Assembly: GCA_004296455.1 (NCBI GenBank)
Contig: AP018280.1
Location: forward strand, 6,312,794-6,376,793
Reading direction: 5' to 3'
DNA: 64,000 nt
Origin: Calothrix sp. NIES-4101
GTDB taxonomy: Bacteria > Cyanobacteriota > Cyanobacteriia > Cyanobacteriales > Nostocaceae
The notes below the pieces were generated by a model. It made no database searches and was not told the origin of the DNA. It worked only from the letters and a program-made list of their open reading frames with translations. Shown piece by piece: positions 63,787 to 64,000 of this stretch. The number at the start of each line of letters is the position of its first letter. The stretch's first letter is position 1. A program made the translations under genes and the position numbers.

Positions 63787-64000
63787 ACTGTCAACTCTAG
63801 CCGGAGTTTTGGGTTTTCAGTATTTAGTTTTCCCATATATCCTAACTTTATTTACATCTAGGAGGCTGCAAATTAAAATTACAGAAATATGGGAGGATTG
63901 AACTTGAATAATAACCCTCTTTTATCACTATCTCCAGAGAATAATTGCAAAGCCTTGCTATATAAGCTTTTTGCTCAAAAGCTCATGGTTTTTAGTTTCT
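63787..64000. other. Intergenic region at right edge
   Basis: No gene seen. Near the end the sequence ATATAAGCTTTTTGCTCAAA has a short self-complementary AGCTTTT/AAAAGCT and partial likeness to sequence near 44416. Confidence 0.4.

Overview
The window comes from a cyanobacterial chromosome. It carries genes for the photosystem II subunits PsbI, PsbN and PsbH, a prenyl-chain (GGPP-type) synthase, and several families that are essentially cyanobacterial (DUF3769, DUF5331, a DUF6737-like protein). The HIP1 palindrome GCGATCGC recurs throughout, base composition is AT-rich, and heptameric tandem repeats (STRR) and many dispersed intergenic repeats are present. Together these suggest a filamentous, probably Nostocales-type (Calothrix/Nostoc-like) organism. 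The species assignment is inference.

Layout. 0-8 kb: the 5' end of a WcaI-like glycosyltransferase, psbI, a DUF3769/LptA-like envelope protein, a metzincin-type zinc protease and an unknown protein. 8-14 kb: a GH38 alpha-mannosidase that carries two in-frame repeat insertions, the divergent psbN/psbH pair, tatA, pth and rpsU. 14-19 kb: a 1.2 kb gap with a palindromic repeat and an orphan terminator, three small membrane-associated proteins (including YtxH and DUF948-like), accD and pilD. 19-28 kb: leuB, a DedA protein, an ABC-2 permease, a CPBP protease, an S1-domain protein, a dienelactone hydrolase and a GntR regulator. 28-38 kb: hpnH (hopanoid side chain), a DUF4112 / hydrolase / glycosyltransferase cluster, YjbQ, a 210-bp MITE, an ICMT-like protein with an SDR, secreted proteins and murG. 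38-52 kb: an AAA ATPase, an AI-2E transporter / Nudix / lipoprotein operon, folD, crtE, a DUF212 protein, a Ski2-like helicase, an HD protein, cysK, a 2Fe-2S protein, DUF5331 and rtcB. 53-64 kb: a complete ISAzo13-type insertion sequence with 3-bp target duplication, a formamidase-like protein and TauE, a duplicated structured-RNA candidate, a NERD-like/UvrD helicase, lipoproteins, tRNA-Ser(UGA) and a histidine kinase.

Most genes are core housekeeping: photosynthesis, envelope and peptidoglycan, lipid, isoprenoid and hopanoid synthesis, amino acids, translation quality control and RNA repair. Accessory content is concentrated in repeats. The signals most worth following are a pair of ~108-bp near-identical intergenic units, each ending in a terminator hairpin (56753-56861 and 57125-57232); the MITE; repeat sequences that have invaded reading frames; and the IS insertion that appears to split a small reading frame. 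No complete CRISPR array, prophage or recognised multigene defence island was seen.
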